Below, in pieces: positions 10,415-21,564 of a stretch of 48,048 nt of DNA. The stretch is taken from positions 1 through 48,048 of the forward strand of contig JAANBB010000319.1 in the NCBI GenBank assembly GCA_014621425.1. The letters are read 5' to 3'. This DNA comes from Cylindrodendrum hubeiense (lineage: Eukaryota > Ascomycota > Sordariomycetes > Hypocreales > Nectriaceae). The stretch's first letter is position 1. Each line of letters starts with the position of its first letter. The notes beneath the pieces were generated by a model. That model was not told where the DNA came from. It saw nothing but the letters and a program-made list of their open reading frames with translations, and ran no database searches. Position numbers and translations under genes: made by a program.

Positions 10415-13400
10415 TCAGTCCACTGTGGCGAAAAATCGTACCGCCTCCTCCAATTCGGCATCTTTGTTACAGAAGTCCCAGCCAACGATGACGGGTGCCT
10501 GGCTGCAGCAGACAATCTTCCGCGCATCAAACTGAAGCTTGAAGACGCGAGCAGGAGCATTCTCTGCCGCCGCGATGTGGGGGTGATGATGAGCCCCTTG
10601 TTGTGCGGCCGCTTGCGCCGGGTTTTGTACCTGGGCCCCTTGGGGTGGTGCGGCAGGAGGTGCGCCTTGGGGTTGTATGTTGGCGACAACGGGAGGCTGA
10701 GCGACGATGGGTTGGATAATTGGAGGTAATTGGACGTTTCCGCCTGCAATCGGCGGGACGACTGGCAAAGCTGGAACAGCAACGGGATGATGAACGGGAG
10801 CGCCAGGCGCTGCGTTGACACTTGGTCCAGCGGCGCCCGCAGCCGAGCTCTCTGCGGGATGAGCTGGAGCCCCTTGGGCTACCCGCTGTCTCGCCACCTG
10901 GCTGAGTTGAATAGCTACCAGGGCATCTGTAACCGCCTGTCTGAGCTGTGCTCGAACGAAAGGCGACACTTCGCGTTCGATGGTTGACTGCAGATAAGTA
11001 TGGTGGGCCAGAATGACGGGGTACATGGCCATTGCTTGCTTCAGAGCGACTACGCCCAGAGGCACAACCTGGTCAATAAGGTCCCTGTATGAGCCAGCGA
11101 TACGGTAGCCGTCTCCGTTGTGGTCGCGGAGAGAGGCTGGGGCAGCGGAGGATCCATGAGGGTGAGAACCCGAATGTCCTCCGAGAATAATGTTCGAGGA
11201 GCCCGCTAATCGAACCGGGGGGCGAGCTTGAACAGCTCCCGGAGCTGCCATCAGGGCGGTTACTGCAGCAGCAACATCGCGTTGAGCGGCGGCGGCGGCC
11301 TCTTCTTGGCGGAGATGGTGAGCAGGCTTCCAGACACCTTCCTTGTCACGCCTCCAAACAATGATGCTCTGGTCGTATGATCCAGACACGATACGGCCAT
11401 ACTTCCTTCCGCCTCCACCTCCAGGGGGGACCTTAGCCCCAAATGCCTGAAGATCCTCGGGTCGTGAGCTACCGGCATTCGCTCTACGGTTGCGGCGGCG
11501 TCTTCGCTCGAGGTTGTGGTCAATCTCTCCAGCCTCCACGGCTCGGAAGTACTCGGCATCTACAGCCTTAGCCTCCGCCTCGTCCTCAGACTTGCTGTAG
11601 GGCAGATCGCCAAAGCCGGCCTGGACTGTTCGAACCAGATGGGCGTGTCCTCGCAGTTGGGCGACCTTGAGACCCGTTGGAGCATCGAAGATGCAAACTT
11701 CGAAATCACTGCTACCACTGACTATCCTCCTTCCGTCGAATTCGACACACGCGATTCCCTTGTCGTGTGCGGGGATTGTCTGGGTGCAGACCTGCTCCGG
11801 CCAATTCCAGACCTTGATATGGCGGTCTCCTGACACGGAAACGATGGTACGGTCACGGACCTGAATGGCGTTGACAGCTGCACTATGTCCGTCAAGACGA
11901 CCAATCAGCGAGAACGCAGGCTTGATGGGGAGCTCCTGGGCGAGGTCCGGTTCGTAGCCATAGCGTCTCAGGTTCGTGGGTACAGGGTTGACAAGCTCAT
12001 GTCCGCCATAGCCCAGGTCACCATGTCGCAACGGGTGGCGGTTGAAGATCTTGATCGTCTTGTCCTTGGAGGATGTAACGAGAATCCGGCTGTCGAATCG
12101 GACGTTCAGTACCGACTCGCGATGAGCCCTCGTCAGTTTCTGGATCAGCTCGCCAGTTGAGAACTTCCAGATGAAGACGTTGGAATCGCTGCTGCCCGAA
12201 ACCAGCAAGTCCTCATCTGGGTGAGCATCAAACTGAAGGCAGAGCACAGAGCCCATGTGGCCTGTCAGCGGTGGTCGGACCAACCGGCGGGTATGGACAT
12301 TCCAAATCCTCATGGTCTGGTCTCGGCTACCACTGACCAAATAGTCGTTGTCGAATTGGAGAGTATACACGCACTCTTGGTGTCCTTCCTCTGGGTAGTT
12401 TGGATGGGGAAACTGGAATGTTGAGTACTTTCCCAGCTCCCAGTTAGACTCAAGCCGACGCCGCATGGTGTAGAGATATCTCCAATTAATTCGATAACGT
12501 GAGCTGTTGACATCCCAGATCCAGAGCGACGATGGAGGCATCGTGCCTAAGGCTTCGGTGGTGGACGTTGGAGGGGGAGTTAAATCAGCCTCACCGCCCG
12601 GCTCCTTGCGTTTGCCTTTGCTGTCAGATGAAGATGAGTGGATAAAATCCACGCTCTTGCCCTTGGAGCTAGAACTGAGGCCGGAGCCAGAGCCGTCGAG
12701 GTCCATATCTCCCAACGGTAGAATGACTGGTCGATTTGAGGCAAAGGACGAGGACGGGCTGCCAAAGAGACTTCCCCCGGCGAAGCTCTCGGTAAAGCTG
12801 AGTGTGCGGTCACTATCGGTCATCTCTAGGTCTTCCTCCCCATTGATGATGGCGCGGATCTTGTTGGGGTGGGCGTCTTGTACCGACTGCAGACGGTGCA
12901 GTTGGCGGATCGAGACGTTGAGGCCATTGTTGACCTTGGTCTCGCAGGTATCGATCTCGTTGTATATCGCCTTCCACCCCTCGAGATGATAGAGGGTTTC
13001 CCATAGCTTGCGATCAAGGGCCAAGTCGAACCAGGCACGACAGGTCTGTGTAACACTGACCAAGGAGACGGGGTCGAGGTAGCCTAGAATTTTCAGGCAA
13101 ATCTCAGCGGGGAGATATCGGATGAAGTCGATGTAAAGTCTCGGGTTCAGTCGCTGCACGATCTCTGCAATAACAGAGGTTGGGAGTTGGTCGAGGAGGG
13201 ACATGGTCAACTCTGCGGGGAGGTCAGTAAGAAGCCGGTTTGCGGGGCGCCAAGCAGCCAAGCGGAACGTACCAGTCCGAGTCTGGAGAGGAAGTAGAGA
13301 GATATTGGCAGCTAGCCATGCTGGAAGGTCGGCGGGAGATCTCAAGCTGGCGAGGGCGGCTGGGAGGTCGTGGTGGACGGACGGGTTCAGAGGGTCCTCG

Positions 13401-13471
13401 GAGTAGCCTTCGTCCGGCTGATGGGCGGGCGAGAAGGGATCCATTGGGGGAAGGCCGTCCTTCTTGGACAT
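10415..13471 (-). CDS. fwd-1: F-box/WD40 SCF ubiquitin-ligase substrate receptor, FWD-1-like
   Basis: One uninterrupted frame encodes 1018 residues. The F-box is at about 118-163 (RYLPAEICLKILGYLDPVSL and LDRKLWETLYHLEGW) and would bind Skp1. A Ser-rich linker precedes a WD40 propeller at about 366-707, with blades ending SGSRDQTMRIW, SGSSDSNVFIW, TSSKDKTIKIF, VSGDRHIKVW, SGSSDFEVCIF and SGSYDQSIIVW. An Arg-rich insert ([10 protein letters not shown], near 655-664) sits between the last two. A 270-residue Ala/Pro/Gln-rich stretch follows, and then a WD-like strand (FKLQFDARKIVCCSQAPVIVGWDF) close to the C-terminus that probably closes the propeller. Size and architecture fit Neurospora FWD-1, the receptor that targets phosphorylated clock protein FRQ for degradation. 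Cdc4- or Met30/SconB-type receptors share domains, so the exact orthology is less certain than the family. The protein acts in the SCF complex in nucleus and cytoplasm. Confidence 0.9.
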   Translation of the reverse strand: MSKKDGLPPMDPFSPAHQPDEGYSEDPLNPSVHHDLPAALASLRSPADLPAWLAANISLLPLQTRTGTFRLAAWRPANRLLTDLPAELTMSLLDQLPTSVIAEIVQRLNPRLYIDFIRYLPAEICLKILGYLDPVSLVSVTQTCRAWFDLALDRKLWETLYHLEGWKAIYNEIDTCETKVNNGLNVSIRQLHRLQSVQDAHPNKIRAIINGEEDLEMTDSDRTLSFTESFAGGSLFGSPSSSFASNRPVILPLGDMDLDGSGSGLSSSSKGKSVDFIHSSSSDSKGKRKEPGGEADLTPPPTSTTEALGTMPPSSLWIWDVNSSRYRINWRYLYTMRRRLESNWELGKYSTFQFPHPNYPEEGHQECVYTLQFDNDYLVSGSRDQTMRIWNVHTRRLVRPPLTGHMGSVLCLQFDAHPDEDLLVSGSSDSNVFIWKFSTGELIQKLTRAHRESVLNVRFDSRILVTSSKDKTIKIFNRHPLRHGDLGYGGHELVNPVPTNLRRYGYEPDLAQELPIKPAFSLIGRLDGHSAAVNAIQVRDRTIVSVSGDRHIKVWNWPEQVCTQTIPAHDKGIACVEFDGRRIVSGSSDFEVCIFDAPTGLKVAQLRGHAHLVRTVQAGFGDLPYSKSEDEAEAKAVDAEYFRAVEAGEIDHNLERRRRRNRRANAGSSRPEDLQAFGAKVPPGGGGGRKYGRIVSGSYDQSIIVWRRDKEGVWKPAHHLRQEEAAAAAQRDVAAAVTALMAAPGAVQARPPVRLAGSSNIILGGHSGSHPHGSSAAPASLRDHNGDGYRIAGSYRDLIDQVVPLGVVALKQAMAMYPVILAHHTYLQSTIEREVSPFVRAQLRQAVTDALVAIQLSQVARQRVAQGAPAHPAESSAAGAAGPSVNAAPGAPVHHPVAVPALPVVPPIAGGNVQLPPIIQPIVAQPPVVANIQPQGAPPAAPPQGAQVQNPAQAAAQQGAHHHPHIAAAENAPARVFKLQFDARKIVCCSQAPVIVGWDFCNKDAELEEAVRFFATVD

Positions 13472-14519
13472 GGCTGCGAGGCTCGCAGGCCCTGTGGCGA
13501 GACAAGGCTCGTAGATGTGGGAGAGGAGGAATGGCGGGTAGCAGGGAGCTGCTAGAGGTGGACGGCGAAGGAGTGTCTCGTCTCGTACTGAATCGAATCG
13601 AATCGGGTGGGTTCACGAGTTTTGGGCCAGGCGGTGCCACGACAGAACAAGGCAGAAGCACAGCGCACGACAGGTGAGGGAAAGAGAGCAGTCGTCGAGC
13701 CCGGCGAGTCGCATCCGAGGGAGGCTCTGTGGGTACGGGGGACGCGACTGGGATGTCGAGAAAGGAAGAGCGGTTTGCGAAGACGGAGCAGGAGAATCAA
13801 CAAGCGTGACACAACGCAGCGGATGGAGGTTTGGCTTGGTTTGGGCCTGGATGGATCCCGATGGGGCCTAGAGACCTGGGAGGCTCTGTTTGCTTACTAG
13901 ATTGGCTTAGGCTTGGCTTGGCTAGGTGTACGTAGTACAAGTACGAAGTACTCCAGCGGGTCGGCTTTTTAGGTAGTTAGCGCGCGGTTGGTGAGTGACA
14001 ACAGCCGGCGGCAGGGTGCGGGCGGGAGTCTGTTTACGGCTGCGCCCGGGTTCCGTCGGTGGCCGACAGACCTGTACCCCAGAGCCTTGACACGAGTCGG
14101 GACCGCAATCCCCAGATCAGGCCAGGAGCTACAACTGCCTAATAACCTTATATCATCTTATCCTCTAATCCTCTAATCTGTACTCCGTAATGCCGCTGCA
14201 AACACGCCTTCTGCGGACTAGACTAGACAGAATCACGGCCGCGTGCAGATACGGGCATGGTCTAAGCGAGGACCCTGTTGCTGCAGCCCTGTAGGCTGTA
14301 CCAGACCACTGCCAATTCTGGTAGGCGGGCTGCCGGCAGACGGCTGAGGGGCCGCTAGGCCAGCACTGGGGGATGTTGGGCGCCGTAATCTGTGGAGAGG
14401 GCCCCGGACAAGCCCACCTCGCTGCCAACGGGGGGGGCGCCACAGTGCCTAGTCGCCTAAGACGATGAATCTTGGCCGATGGCGTTTGATGCGGTCCCGG
14501 GTAGGACATGGTGGTTTGG
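13472..14519. other. Upstream region of the F-box/WD40 gene
   Basis: GC-rich gene-free DNA, probably promoter and 5' UTR of the - strand gene ending at 13471. Open frames on both strands at 13552-13900 have no recognisable content. A short stretch at 13928-13951 carries TACGTA and three AGTAC words. Confidence 0.55.
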
Positions 14520-17000
14520 GAGTGACTCAACAGAAGACAGCAATGAGACTGCGTTGGGGGTTAACACCAACCGTAAATGCATTTACCAAGTGGCAAGACT
14601 AAAATTTCTCTTCGTGCGTTTCCTCAATTTTCTGGTTGGTCTAAATCGTGTGCAATTTTTGCACTCTGTACTTGGAACCAATTGCCCAGGGTGCACTGTT
14701 GCGAACAAACAATCTAGCCAACGCACAGGGTTCGGCGCCCGACTTGCTTTATGCAACCCAGATGACTCGCGCCCTCTCTGCATAGTTCATAAACGTGTTA
14801 ACTTTGTCGCAGAGTGCTTGCTACCCCTCAAATCGATTAAACAATACAGAAATAGTGAAGAATAGCACATCTCTACATGTAAGGCTTCCGATACCAATCC
14901 ACCTTCCACGGTATCTCTGCCGCCTCTGGCAAGGTCGGTCTCCTTCATTAGCCAGAACGTCATCGTGCACTGTGATGTTTTTAGATGGAGCATACTCTTG
15001 AGGTGAACGTTATGTTTGTGCTTTTTCGCTACTGGCCTTGTACCTGAGACGGCTTATAAGTGCCTCAGCTTTTTGGCCATGGCTCATTTCCTCCCAGACA
15101 GCAAGATGGGTAGCGAGTGAGCTACTATCTGTAGTGAAGTTTTACAACTGTTTATAGAAGCCTCAGAGATCGAATATGGCTTCGCCACTGCTGCTAGCAA
15201 GATTGTCATGACTGGTCGCGATACTGCCCCGGAGACGAGAGTGGTGCCCGAGTGGGATATCTGGGATTCATGGGACAACATGCATTATTCTTGGGTCTTT
15301 CTCGGTCGGGTTGTCATTTCGTTAAATTATGGATTCAATCGGCTACTCATTTGACTATGTATTTGAATAAGAACGATATGGTCAGACGCCAGGCATGCAT
15401 ACATGCCACGCGCTGGAGTATGCCTGATCGAACATGCATAAACCATGTCCACGTCCCCAGACCGTGTCTCATCCACCTGATCAACGAGACAGCTTTGGTT
15501 CCCTCGTTCCTTTTTGCTACAGTTGGATTCTAGAACGCGGCTCGGAATCCCACTTGATCCCATGCGGATAAAACTTGATCATGCAATCGAGGAAAATTTG
15601 GAACACCAAGAGCTTATTCAGTGACACCGACATTTGCACTTCTCTCTCTTAGGTAACATAGAGGCCACCCGAGTATATAATCCGTGCGAACATCATGTTG
15701 GATTTAAACTTGGGCCTTATGTTACAGCGTGGTCTGGTGCTGTTAAGATCATTTGATCAGACCTCCAATAACTCAATAGTGGACTTTAACGCAACTTTGT
15801 CTCTAGCTCCGAGCGCTACTCTGATCTGGGGGACGATATTCTGAATGCAGGCATAGCTCAGATTACCATCTCCTTATGATCCTCATTTGAGAAAGGCTCA
15901 GTGTCATCAATTAATAAACCCCTCTCAGCTATCAGAACCCCCAGTTGACTAACTGAGTTCAAAAAAGAATCCTTTGTATGCCCTCCGCTTAATGTACATG
16001 GAGGTTTCTCGATTATAGTGGGTTGCTTGGAACTTCTACTGTCCTCCCCTGTTATTATTGGTGTCGAACATGTCGCCCTACCCAGATGGTTACCTGGAAC
16101 AGTGTAATGTGTAATCTCCCCCCCAAGCCTAGGACACTATACTTGTGGCATTACTGTATTGTTCAAGGAATGTTGTTCTTCGCGCGAATACCGATTGCTA
16201 CTCGCACGTATCGAAGACCACGTAAATGATACAATTTATGTACAAATCCAAATAATTCTTTATTATTATTGAAAGAGTTATTAATAATAACTATGATAGT
16301 TTATCTATCCTTCACTTGGAAGAGATAATACAATTTGTTATTGCTGGAATTAAAATGTTCGCTCTGCGCACGAATAGTAATACTTTGTTTAAGAGGTGTA
16401 ATAATAGATGCTATGCTCTATCATCCCTCGGTGACTGGAATATTGATAGCTGTTTAAAGCATGTGTCGTCACATCGTCATTCTACCCAGACGTGTGGAGT
16501 CCTTGCGAAGGAAGACAATTCCTCTGACGAGTTCATGTACATGGTACTGGGTAAGAGAGTCATTGTACATCTGGTTTCTGTTGAATATGGCGCATACTCC
16601 ATTGTTCATGCCTTTATCTCCAACGGCAGATAGCATGTAAGCTAGCGATGCCAGCTGCAACACCTTCTCTATACTTGATGGCATTGGCGGACTTTTCTAT
16701 CACCGCTTCTGAAGGAAGGCATTGGATGTAGTGATGTCAGCCCCCATTCATCTTAAACCTCCCTCTAACTGCATCTATCTGAACAACGCCATAACCTTGA
16801 CGGTGCTAGCTGAAACACCCACCATGCACTCGCCATCTTTTTGGCGAATGATGACAGAAGCTTCACAGAGAAGATGGTGTTATATCACTGCGAATGGGAT
16901 AAGAAATGATCAATAACTGGTCAAACAGCGTGCGGGGCGTGACACATCATCAGTTCCTCCATCTGCAGTGACAGCGGATGTGTTCAACTACTGCCGACAC
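14520..17000. other. AT-rich gene-poor island
   Basis: Composition changes abruptly from GC-rich to AT-rich near 14520 and drifts back after about 17000. The most AT-rich point is near 16240-16330, which includes a small palindrome (AGTTATTA-A-TAATAACT). No intact gene or transposon domain, long terminal repeat or inverted repeat was recognised. On the - strand at about 16880-16469 several short frames follow one another, broken by TAG and TGA codons, and might be a decayed gene. In filamentous ascomycetes such islands are often remnants of repeats mutated by RIP; that is an inference here. Confidence 0.45.
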
Positions 17001-20000
17001 GATGGAAATGCGGGGTCAACCAACTCCTAAATATTTTCCCTTCAATGAAGCAGTTGACAACGAGAAACAAGAAACATGTGGTTACGTTAGGCGTATTTAG
17101 AGCGGATGCATTGGCGTGGCCGTTGTTGGGAGCAGCAGGTGGGAGCAGCAGGTGAGAGCAGGTGAAGGCAGGTGAAAACATGTTGGGTGGCGCGGGATGG
17201 GTGACTGTTTCGTCGGGAACCTCTGCATGACTTTGTTTCACTTTTGGAGAAGCTCCATGAACACTTACCAGGAGCGGAGTTTGGCCCGAATTTGTGTTCA
17301 AGCCTCCGCTCCATTCAACCCAAACCCTCGGGTCATGACTCAAGTCCCGTTACGCTCATGGAATAGTCCAACCCGGTGTTGGTGACGCCAGCTGAAAGTA
17401 TAAACAGTCGACCAACAATCCGGCCAAACCCGCTGGTTGGTGAATTAATTACGAGATCCTGGTGGCGAACGGCAGTCATGGTCAAGTCGCACAGCAGGGT
17501 GAGGTGAGGGTCTTTGGCACGATGCGACGCTGGAGATTGCCACGATTTCTTTCTGGCCAGGTCCCGATCCCTGCCATGTAGTATTCTCGGCAGGTCACTT
17601 TTGTAGTGAGATTCTCGATAAGCCTGTCACATCCCTAGAACCTCAATGAATGCGGCTTGGGTACCCCAGGGCATGGCTCGATGATCGACATTACCCGATA
17701 ACAACTCCGGTCAGCTTTGATGCCAAGAGTCTCTTTGGTCGCATCGTGACAGCCCCAGCCTGGTCCAGGACTCAAGAAGTCGCCAGACGAACCCCTTTCC
17801 GATATACTGAGGGTCTGGTCTTTGTCTCTCTACACGTAACGCAGTCTCTTTCTCCCCCCCACCGCCAAGCTTGTGCCATTCGCGGCGGCCTGTGCATGGA
17901 GCCGACTGTTTCAGAGCCGTCCATGTGTATGGTGCATGGAACTTGACTGCGCTGGAGAGCTGCAGTGGTGGGGGCACCCAAGTCCGAAAGAGTAACAAAT
18001 GACCAACTACGAGTCAACGAAGACCTCGCCCTGCATCGAAGGTTCCATGAAACCTTCCTTGGGCCATCAGTCGCCCACCCCCTGAGATGATGTCAGGGGG
18101 GCCTAGTGGCCGGGTTGTCATGCGCACAAGCCCGCCCGCCCGCTGCGGTGCCGGCGCTGATCGTTGCATCTGGCTTGTGTACGCATGTGGGTGTGAAGCT
18201 GCTATCGGCAGGTGGGAGGGGAACTCTTTGACCTCTTCCAGAGTTTTGCCTGTTAATTCTATCCCGCAGCCCGTGGATAATAACCCGATTCCCGCGCCAA
18301 CCGAGTTGTGAAGTGTCTCCCCGGTGCACGCGCGCGGGACGGGAGCGACGACTTGTGGGTTGCGGATTTGCGGGCTGAGCATTAGCCACCCGATCTGATG
18401 ACCCTGCTAGGACGAGCGAACGGGCATGAGGGCAGCAGCTGGCCTGGGCTCGGGCCTGGGTGATTGGACATGGAGATTATTGTTAACCGCCACCACGCGT
18501 CGCTCGCATTGATGAGGATGGTTACACTTTGGAGGCTGACAGCCAGAGAGCTACAGGCAGCGAATCCCACAATGCCCTCCGCCCGGCGGATAGCGACCTT
18601 GGCGAGGCTGCTATTTACGTGTTATGCTAAGTATACCCGCCGGCGCATCGGCTGATAGGCTGTATGTAGAAGGGCTTTGCCGTGTGTTTCGGTAACGTCG
18701 ATAATGCACCTCTCACTGGGTCTTTGGCCCCTGGCAGAGGGAGGGACCGAAGGGGTATCGAAACGGACGACGATTCTCGGAGTGTCATTCAGGGGTATCC
18801 GTGTCAGGGCTCAACGAGGGTTTAAGATGGGGTCGCGCATCGTGTACCGTGTGTGAGTGCCCCTCTGTTAACGTGCAGTAATTAGAGCGGCCTATCGTAT
18901 GTGATGGTGGTTGTGGTCAACCACGCAAGCAGAGCAAAGCAAAGCGACTGCTGTACTGCACTGCACTGGCAGACTGTCACGCACGGGCACGGGGCATGAA
19001 GCGTGGCGTGGAAGCATGGCGGCATGGGACGGCCAACATGGCTAGTATGGTTAGGTTAGCATAGCTATGGGATGGGTAGACCCGCTGAGCTAGCCGGGGA
19101 CGTGTTGCTTAGGGTGGCCACGATAAGCAATTGGTAACGTAAGTGAGGATATGGCTGTTGCTACCGTGCCCTGTTGATGAAGACATGGATGGGATAGAGC
19201 ACGAGAGTCGAAAAGAGTCGGAAGAGCCAGAAAGGGTGCAGAGGGCCAGCCGTAAGAGAGATGCAAGTAGATTCGCCGCAGCAGATGGCAATGCAACGCA
19301 ACGCATAGAGCGGTGACGTATCAGATCCCGAAGGGCACATGCGAGGTGTATATTTGATACAATCCACACTAGAAGGAAAAGAAAGAAGAAAGGAAGACTC
19401 CAAAAAGGAAAGCACAGTGAGCAAATTGCTCCGGATGGATCCCACATGCACGCCTCGGGACGTGTGAAGTACGTATTCGTACATCCAAGACATGTGTACT
19501 CCGTAGGTAGGGAGTCCGTTTTTCTTGTCTGTCTGACGGGGGATGCATCCTTGGATCCCTTTGGCACAAATCCGCATCCGCCAAATTCCTTCTTTCTGGT
19601 CATCTGTCCACCCATTCGCATGTTTGGAAGCTCACCACCACACCACTGCAGACTGCAGACTGCATACGGCATGTTGCGGCATACGGAGGACGGCGAGGAC
19701 GACAAACTCCACGAGAACTTGCTTCTGCGTTGCGCCGCTGCGCTTCCGCCACCCCAAGGAGGCTGCAAGCCCTTTAAGCCATGGCCCATTCATGGCATCC
19801 ATCTGCCCAGCGGCCCCCCTCCACCGCTGGGCCTGCCTCGCGCGCCCTGAGCAGACACCCAACCCATGAATCGCGTGCATGCCATCCTGAGCATTGAGCC
19901 CTCGGGCAGCGCTGGCGCACCCGCCTGAAGGGCTAGGTTAGCACCTGCCAAGTTGCCAACGGGTAAGGGCCCTTCCGCCTATCTGGAGCCTGTCTGGCGC

Positions 20001-20446
20001 CTGTCTGGAGCCCGCCTGGAGGCGTCTGGAGCTGGCTCGTCAATGGGAGACGACAGGCGAGCGGAGAGTCATGCTGGGGGGGGTCCACACGGCCACCGCG
20101 GAGGCGACGCGGAGCTAGGCCACTTGAGGTTTGGGTGGCTCCCCTAATTTGAAACAGACAAGTATTGTCCAGCTCGCAGTCAACGCCCAAGGACGCACGT
20201 ACCATTTCGAGGATGGGGACCCAAGGCAGGTAGGTACTTGAGTCATAGGTACCCGATTCCCTCCATCTTGATCGCCGCCGAACGCCTCCAGTGGGGAGCT
20301 GCTCCGGGTGGGAACACCTTCAGTGGGCAGACCAGCTGTTGCCTGCTCTGGGGCAAGCGCTGCAGCCACCTAGCATCACTGTGGCGGCAGCACTGTACCT
20401 AGCCCGCGTACTCCCGTCGCTCGATCTGATCTGATAGCTGGGAGAG
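17001..20446. other. Gene-free GC-rich spacer
   Basis: About 3.4 kb in which I can support no gene. Frames such as 17711-17998 (-) and 19109-19789 (-) overlap frames on the other strand, lack codon bias and match nothing I know. It contains small degenerate tandem repeats (17128-17177 and about 19985-20035). Confidence 0.5.
17128..17177. repeat. Degenerate GGGAGCAGCAGGT tandem repeat
   Basis: Two exact 13-bp copies (GGGAGCAGCAGGT) are followed by shortened variants ending in GCAGGTGA. It lies in non-coding DNA. Confidence 0.75.
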
Positions 20447-20814
20447 ACACCGTCCAGACACCGTCCAGACACCGTCCAGAAGCCAAGACAAACAAGAGAG
20501 ACCCTGAGATCAGACAGACCAGCTAGATCCGTGGCCCTGCCGTGACCGTTCCCACTGCACACCCCGTGGAGTCCATCCCTCCGTCCATCGTCATCACTGT
20601 TTCGTCTCTTCTCTGCCGTGTCCCGTACGGACTCGGCAATCCCGCCCCCGAAAAAGAGTTAACCCCTCCCAGCCTCTCTCTCGCAGAACCCAGTAAAGTA
20701 CGGCGCTCCCAAGTACCCAACCCCCGCTATGCTGATTGCTGCCCGCCTAACTTCACTGGCGTACCAAGGACGGACGCACCGCTCCCAAGTACCTACGTAC
20801 TGTACCAAGTACCT
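20232..20814. promoter_or_regulatory. Cluster of CAAGTACC elements upstream of cdc24
   Basis: CAAGTACC occurs four times: inverted at 20232-20240, then direct at 20709-20718, 20785-20794 and 20805-20814. The last two share the 10-mer CCAAGTACCT and start exactly 20 bp apart. Similar GTAC-rich words are common in intergenic DNA of Sordariomycetes, so these may be low-complexity sequence rather than binding sites. No factor is assigned. Confidence 0.3.
20447..20479. repeat. Three exact copies of an 11-bp tandem repeat
   Basis: ACACCGTCCAG is repeated three times without mismatch, about 1.1 kb upstream of the cdc24 start codon. Confidence 0.9.
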
Positions 20815-21564
20815 GCGCTTCTGTACCGCTGCCGCCCATTCTCCTCCATCCTTCCCTCCCACTCACCAAACCCTCCTTCTCCCGACCGCCGCCTCCATCA
20901 GCCTTGTCCCCCCCCCGACCACGGCTTTCAGGAGTCCAGCGTCGCGACCCATACTCTTCTCTTAATTAATCCCATCGACCACGAGATTCCCACTCTCTGC
21001 CACCCGCTCCACGGCACTCGTCTCTGGTCCCCGACACAGCTTCAATCTACATCACCGCCGCTGTTAGCGCTTGTCGGATCCGCCTCCCTCCCTCGAACCG
21101 CTCCACCGCCAGACCGAGACGTCAATCTCAACCAGCCCACGCCGCTCATCGCTGCCGCTGCCGACGACAACGCGACGACGACGACTGCTACTGCGACTAC
21201 TGCGACGACCTCAATACAGACATACAGCGCTAATCCCTCTGTCCACCTTCGTTTGGCCTGCGCCGCCCGTCCTGACGTGACCTCCGCTCCGCCATCCAGC
21301 CACCTCCCAAGTGACTCGCCGCCTCCGCGAGAGGGGATCCCGCCTCGAGAGCCACCGCCGCATGACGACCGACGGATATTAAACCGTTTTCGAGCCGACA
21401 CCCAAGGGAGATTGATAGACTCCTCTCAATAAGAGACCTGATTGTTTAACCAACCTCGACTTCAGCCTGTTCTACAGTCACGGTTCCTCTCCTTATCCTC
21501 TCCGCCTTCATTGGCTCTGCACATCTCCCCTCTGACCACCACCACGGCGGCTGGAGTAAAGGCG
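20480..21564. other. C/T-rich promoter and leader of cdc24
   Basis: Immediately upstream of cdc24 the + strand is markedly C- and T-rich, as is usual near fungal transcription starts. A 296-codon frame runs through it (ATG at 20542, stop ending at 21432). It is Pro/Ser/Thr-rich, has no recognisable domain and overlaps other open frames, so I treat it as leader or promoter sequence. The cdc24 frame itself is open from 21442, but the first ATG in it is at 21565. Confidence 0.6.

Noticed and set aside
11160..11230. tRNA-like GGTTCGAtt B-box on the - strand
   Set aside because: It lies inside the F-box/WD40 coding frame, and no cloverleaf can be drawn around it.
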